Origin: Pseudomonas sp. ATCC 13867
GTDB taxonomy: Bacteria > Pseudomonadota > Gammaproteobacteria > Pseudomonadales > Pseudomonadaceae
Length of the DNA stretch: 64,000 nucleotides
NCBI RefSeq assembly: GCF_000349845.1
Contig: NC_020829.1
Span: 496,001 to 560,000, forward strand
Direction of reading: 5' to 3'
Shown: piece by piece, positions 59,057 through 64,000 of the stretch
Layout: each line of letters opens with the position of its first letter
Numbering within the stretch: the stretch's first letter is position 1
Translations under genes and position numbers: made by a program
Notes under the pieces: model-generated
Seen by the model: only the letters and a program-made list of their open reading frames with translations
The model's database searches: none
What the model was told of the DNA's origin: nothing

Positions 59057-60760
59057 AGGCCTATCCAAAACCCCCGAGGGGGCCGGTTTGCTCACGTGCA
59101 GACCACGTGCGTGGAGCTGTTGGTGACAAATGGGGTGCAATAGTACCCGGTTCTCCAGGGAGTCTCCACCGCCTTGTGAGCGGTAGATAATGTGGTGGTC
59201 GTGCCACCCGGTTTCCCTGGATATCGGCTGTTTGCATAGCGCGCATAACCCATTTTGGCTGGTGAATAGACTGGCGATTTGCTTCCGGTATTTCAGCTTG
59301 TTCAGCATCCGTTCCATCCGCAGTTTTTCGCCTGCCGCCTCCATGAGCGGGTCGTAGGGGTTGTATTCTCCACTTACCTTTTTGTGCCGCTCGATCGGTG
59401 TACCTGCAAGCTGGTACAACTCGACCTCCCGTTTTGTTCCGTTCGCTTCCAGAACCGTGGTGGCGAACACCCATCCTCGTTCCCCTTGCGGTCGGAAATA
59501 CTTCTTCCGTATCCAGTCCAGGGACTTGTTTGGATGCCGCCTTTTTGCCCAGCGCCAGAGCTTAATAAACGCCCTGTTATCCATCCGGCTGTACGCCTGT
59601 TTGGCCACCACTGGCTGATGGTAAAGCGCCCACCCCCGCAGGATCGGATTCAGCAATCGGATCAAGTCCTCTTGCTTACTCGTCTTGTGGGTGTCGATCA
59701 CTTCCCTGATCTTGCCGTAGAACGCCTTGACGTTCTTCTTGCTCGGTTTGATCAGCAACGTTCCGTCGTACTTCCGGAAGTTCCATCCAAGGAAGTCGAA
59801 GCCTTCGTCGATGTGGACGATGCGGGTTTTCTTGGGAGAAAGCCGCAGCCCGCGTACCGCCAGGAACTGCTCTACCCAGGGTTTGATCTCGTTTTCCAGT
59901 ACCTCCGGGGAGGCCCCAGTGATTACGAAATCATCCGCGTAACGCACCACGTTGATCTTCAGCTTCTTCGCCCTCGTCACCCCCAAATGTTGCTTGAGGA
60001 GTGATTCCAGCCCATCCAGTGCGAGGTTTGCCAGGGTTGGGGAGATGATCCCTCCTTGTGGCGTACCTGCATCCGTTGCATGTAATTGCCCTCGGTGTAC
60101 AACACCGGCCTTTAACCATTGCCGGAGTACTCGTGTATCCGTAGGGACATTCCCTATCAGCCAATCATGGTTGATGTTGTCGAAGAACCCTTCGATGTCC
60201 GCGTCCAGCACCCATTGAGCGGAGGCTCGCTTGGAGAGGCATACGAACAACTGCGCCATCGCGTCCGCCGTGGAGCGTTCGATCCTGAAGCCGTAGCTAT
60301 TCGGATCGCCCCGGGTTTCTGCGACAGGAGACAGCGCCAGCATATACAGCGCCTGCATGGCTCTGTCCGTCATGGTCGGGATACCCAGAGGGCGTTCCCG
60401 GCCATCCGACTTCGGGATAAAGACGCGCCGTAGTGGCCGTGCCTTGTATCCCCGCGTCTTCAACTGACCAACCGCTTCCCATTTCGCGTTGGGTGTATCC
60501 CAGAGTTGCTTATCGACTCCCGTCGTGCGGCTCCCCTGATTTTCCGTGACTCTCCGTACGGCCAAGTATCTGGCCGACTTCGAGCGGGTCAGCATCCGTT
60601 GCAAGGCTTTCACCCTGCGCCATTTGCCTTCCCGACAAGCCTTCGCAATCCGCACCTGCATTCCCCGGACGTTCCGCTGGACACGACTCCAATCGACGTC
60701 GTGCCATTGTTGTGGGGCGCCGGAAAGCGCAGGCCCGGCCTGTTGGCTGAGCTCTTTCAT
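59048..60760 (-). CDS. ltrA: group II intron reverse transcriptase/maturase with HNH endonuclease
   Basis: This 570-residue multifunctional protein has an N-terminal RT-0 region, RT motifs from about residue 100 (FIPKSDGRERPLGIPTMTDR), VLDADIEGFFDNI, GTPQGGIISPTLANLAL and the catalytic VRYADDFVITG near residue 270, a maturase/thumb domain (about 370-440), and a C-terminal HNH zinc domain (CALCKQPISRE, HDHHIIYRSQGGGD, HPICHQQLH at about 500-545). All key residues seem present, so it could support splicing and retrohoming. The stop codon TAA falls inside domain V, an unusual overlap of protein and catalytic RNA. Confidence 0.95.
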   Translation of the reverse strand: MKELSQQAGPALSGAPQQWHDVDWSRVQRNVRGMQVRIAKACREGKWRRVKALQRMLTRSKSARYLAVRRVTENQGSRTTGVDKQLWDTPNAKWEAVGQLKTRGYKARPLRRVFIPKSDGRERPLGIPTMTDRAMQALYMLALSPVAETRGDPNSYGFRIERSTADAMAQLFVCLSKRASAQWVLDADIEGFFDNINHDWLIGNVPTDTRVLRQWLKAGVVHRGQLHATDAGTPQGGIISPTLANLALDGLESLLKQHLGVTRAKKLKINVVRYADDFVITGASPEVLENEIKPWVEQFLAVRGLRLSPKKTRIVHIDEGFDFLGWNFRKYDGTLLIKPSKKNVKAFYGKIREVIDTHKTSKQEDLIRLLNPILRGWALYHQPVVAKQAYSRMDNRAFIKLWRWAKRRHPNKSLDWIRKKYFRPQGERGWVFATTVLEANGTKREVELYQLAGTPIERHKKVSGEYNPYDPLMEAAGEKLRMERMLNKLKYRKQIASLFTSQNGLCALCKQPISRETGWHDHHIIYRSQGGGDSLENRVLLHPICHQQLHARGLHVSKPAPSGVLDRPEP

Positions 60761-61600
60761 GCTGCTTTCCTCTCAAGTGAACTACCCGAGCGGAAGGTGC
60801 ACGCCGCCCCTGACGGGGTGAGTGCACCCGCCAGGGTAGGTTTGTTAAGGGCCGATGGAAGCTGACCCTGGGTTGATTGAGACGGTCTCTGTCAGAGCTG
60901 TTGCGACGGAAGACCACGCAGAAGTCTGCCCGGTTTCCCGTGGGGTGATGTTTCAACCCCTATCCGGATCATTACAACCCGGCATTCGCTTTCTCTGCGA
61001 TCCCATACCCGCACCGCCAACAGTTCGCCTTGCGGCTCCCCTGCCCGGAGGGCGGCGATACGGGCTTACCACGTTCCCTGTCTGTCACACGACTGGGTTA
61101 GGACTCGCCTTTTCACCGGTGGTCTTGAAGGCGACGTATCCCCACATCCCACGGAGATAACCGACCACATACCTTTTGGTTCATGCCTGACAGCAGTTTT
61201 GGCATGGCTATCCTTACGGTGTTTATCAGCGATTCACATGTGTTGCCCATACCAGCCAGCCTGGCGCCTCAACCCGGTACTGCTCCGAGTATCTGCAGCC
61301 TGCCTCGCGGAAGGACTGCACCCTGGATAGGGGGCTACGTTGTCGGACGAGCTTCGCACACCGCCGTTGCCAGTGATGCACGTCGTCGTAGGCTACCGTT
61401 GGTCGCACAACGAGTCCGCTCCCGCACCCTGATGGGTGTGGTTGGACAATGACAGACAGAGCTTTCGCCCATGTCTCCAGTTTGATGTGAGCAGGTACTG
61501 CGGGAGCAGCGTGCTCTCGGGGAGGTTTCCTCCTGTTTTGAGGCAGGAGGAACCCCAGCGGGGATTCTCTCCCGCAAGGGTTGGGCCACAAGGGCCGGGG

Positions 61601-61735
61601 TTAGTGCTTGGAATGTGGTCGTTTGAAGCGGCTTTTGATCCTTGGCCAATCAGCCCAGGCTGCCATCCCTAAACAGTAGAGAAGCAGGCCGGTGAGCATG
61701 ATTATGCCGAAGGTATCTTGGCTCATCTCATTCAT
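61601..61735 (-). CDS. 44-residue predicted single-span membrane peptide (accessory)
   Basis: The ATG at 61735 overlaps the end of the preceding frame. The peptide has a polar start (NEMSQDTFG), one hydrophobic helix (IIMLTGLLLYCLGMAAWA) and a basic tail (RIKSRFKRPHSKH), like small phage or plasmid membrane proteins. It lies in non-core DNA between the intron and amgK. Recognition of a family failed. Confidence 0.42.
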   Translation of the reverse strand: MNEMSQDTFGIIMLTGLLLYCLGMAAWADWPRIKSRFKRPHSKH

Positions 61736-61939
61736 ACCACCCTCCATTGGGCATGCACTCCAGAACCGAAAAGAGCTGGTTCGCAGTCGCGCTTCCGAGT
61801 GCTAGGCGACCTTGGGGTTGCCACCGCCGCTGCGGCAAGTCCTTGAAGGCAATGGACTTCTGGGCGGGTTTTGGTTCCTGGGGATGGATACCCAAGCGTG
61901 CGATTTCCTCTCGGAAATCCCCCAAGCTGACCCTACAGC
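61728..61939 (-). pseudogene. possible remnant or short gene upstream of the 44-residue peptide
   Basis: A reading frame with protein-like composition (RLGIHPQEPKPAQKS, then RRWQPQGRLALGSATANQL, ending MPNGGWYE) ends at 61728, overlapping the start of the next peptide by 8 bp. No ATG is in a sensible place; a TTG near 61925 is possible, so the gene may be truncated at its 5' end. It could be leftover phage or plasmid coding sequence. Weakly supported. Confidence 0.28.
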
Positions 61940-61965
61940 TTGGAGCCGGAGACACGCTACGCGTG
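61923..61965. repeat. pair of short palindromes near the right end of the accessory DNA
   Basis: CCAAGCTG-N6-CAGCTTGG and, shortly after, GACACGC-TAC-GCGTGTC lie within 45 bp, about 70-110 bp before amgK. Two adjacent hairpins could be an origin, an attachment site or a terminator; none is proven. Confidence 0.45.
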
Positions 61966-62032
61966 TCGCACAAGATGCTGGATAATAAAGCATGACCCGC
62001 GCAACGGCTAGGGCCGTGGAGAACCCATAAAG

Positions 62033-63726
<1,694 letters not shown>

Positions 63727-63727
63727 G

Positions 63728-64000
63728 GTGTTCTGGCCGGGCACCGTGCTGGGCCTCGTTGCCGGTTGGGCGCTGGCGAGCATTCCCGGAGCCCTGCTCG
63801 GGGCGTTGCTCGGCCAGGTGCTCGACCGCCGCTTGAAGGAGCGCTCCTGGCGCGGCTTGCTGGCGCAGTTGCGCGGCGGCCCGCAGGTCGATGACCGCGA
63901 GTTGCTGTTCCGGTTGCTCGGCCGTCTGGCCAAGAGCCGCGGGCGCGTGCATGACGCGCACATCCAGCAGGCGCGGGCGGAAATGCTGCGTCTGCAATTG
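63728..64000 (+). CDS. TerB/DjlA-like membrane-anchored protein (3' end outside window)
   Basis: A GTG start at 63728 follows the murU stop by one base. The 91 visible residues have a hydrophobic N-terminal anchor with glycine repeats (LVAGWALASIPGALLGALLG) followed by a cytosolic part with the TerB-like LLFRLLGRLAKSRGRVHDAH. This is the beginning of a DjlA-type protein, membrane-anchored J-domain co-chaperones that carry a central TerB domain. The J-domain would lie beyond the edge. Confidence 0.78.
   Translation, partial: MFWPGTVLGLVAGWALASIPGALLGALLGQVLDRRLKERSWRGLLAQLRGGPQVDDRELLFRLLGRLAKSRGRVHDAHIQQARAEMLRLQL

Larger units (their letters stand above)
58982..61427 (-). mobile_element. 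group II intron (chloroplast-like class), full length, inserted between lptD and amgK
   Basis: The element is read on the minus strand. The 3' end is well placed by domains V and VI. The 5' end is set to a GTGCG at 61427; a second GTGCG at 61408 is nearly as good. The region from 60761 to 61427 holds domains I-III, including the GTGGTAAGCCC and GGGGAGCCGCAAGGCG segments common in these introns. Total length about 2.4 kb is normal. The encoded protein has RT, maturase and HNH parts and appears intact. It is inserted in an intergenic or accessory sequence, not a core gene, so splicing is not needed for host survival. Confidence 0.85.

Noticed and set aside
61970..61980. A GTGCG on the minus strand near 61974 considered as the intron 5' end
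   Set aside because: It would make the part before the RT gene about 1.2 kb, roughly double the usual size, and would place small ORFs inside domain I; 61427 or 61408 fits better.

Overview
The window is high-GC Gammaproteobacterial chromosome, almost certainly a Pseudomonas close to P. aeruginosa. From memory, the gene order follows the P. aeruginosa PA0487-PA0598 stretch (modE-like regulator, 5-oxoprolinase-type operon, bioBFHCD, large acyl-CoA dehydrogenases, rsmY, rmcA, rpoD-dnaG-rpsU, tsaD, folB/folK/cca, prkA-yeaH-spoVR, apaHG-ksgA-pdxA-surA-lptD, amgK-murU). Differences from that backbone (a membrane diguanylate cyclase among the dehydrogenases, a second FNR-like regulator, a group II intron upstream of lptD, small unknown genes beside a tRNA) suggest a related species such as the P. 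nitroreducens/citronellolis group. That species guess is inference; no search was run.

Layout. 1-2.6 kb: minus-strand ModE-like regulator (cut by the window edge), ComF-type phosphoribosyltransferase, a small membrane protein and a LysR regulator. 2.7-8.4 kb: an operon of PxpA, a mini biotin carrier, biotin carboxylase, two urea-carboxylase-like carboxyltransferase halves (PxpB/PxpC) and an NCS1 permease, which together look like a split biotin-dependent amide/lactam carboxylase with its importer. 8.4-13.3 kb: the biotin operon bioB-F-H-C-D behind a near-consensus promoter overlapped by a BirA-type operator, with REPINs inside the operon. 13.4-21.1 kb: a tiny flagellar-rod-like protein, three about 600-residue acyl-CoA dehydrogenases (the first behind a PsrA box) and a diguanylate cyclase. 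21.1-21.4 kb: the sRNA gene rsmY with a perfect GacA upstream activating site. 21.5-31.3 kb: LysR, MOSC protein, Tat-exported PhoX phosphatase, an FNR-like regulator lacking one N-terminal cluster ligand, a four-repeat COG4705 membrane protein, and a gamma-glutamyl-polyamine catabolic cluster behind a 50-bp nested palindrome.

31.3-32.95 kb: a small, seemingly less GC-rich accessory patch beside a CAU tRNA, with a membrane protein/zinc-ribbon gene pair coupled by an ATGA overlap and a strong G-quadruplex motif. 32.9-58.9 kb: minus-strand core genes (rmcA, rpoD, dnaG, rpsU, plsY, cca, spoVR-yeaH-prkA, glpE, apaH-apaG-ksgA-pdxA, surA-lptD) with plus-strand tsaD and folB-folK between them. 59.0-61.4 kb: a full-length group II intron with an intact reverse transcriptase/HNH protein, followed by about 0.55 kb of non-core DNA with short ORFs and palindromes. 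62.0-64 kb: amgK-murU (peptidoglycan recycling) and the start of a TerB/DjlA-like membrane protein.

How the parts work together: the biotin operon sits next to a probable biotin-dependent enzyme system; rsmY, RmcA and the second cyclase are lifestyle-switch regulators; lptD-surA and amgK-murU are divergent envelope-assembly loci whose shared upstream region has been split by the intron.
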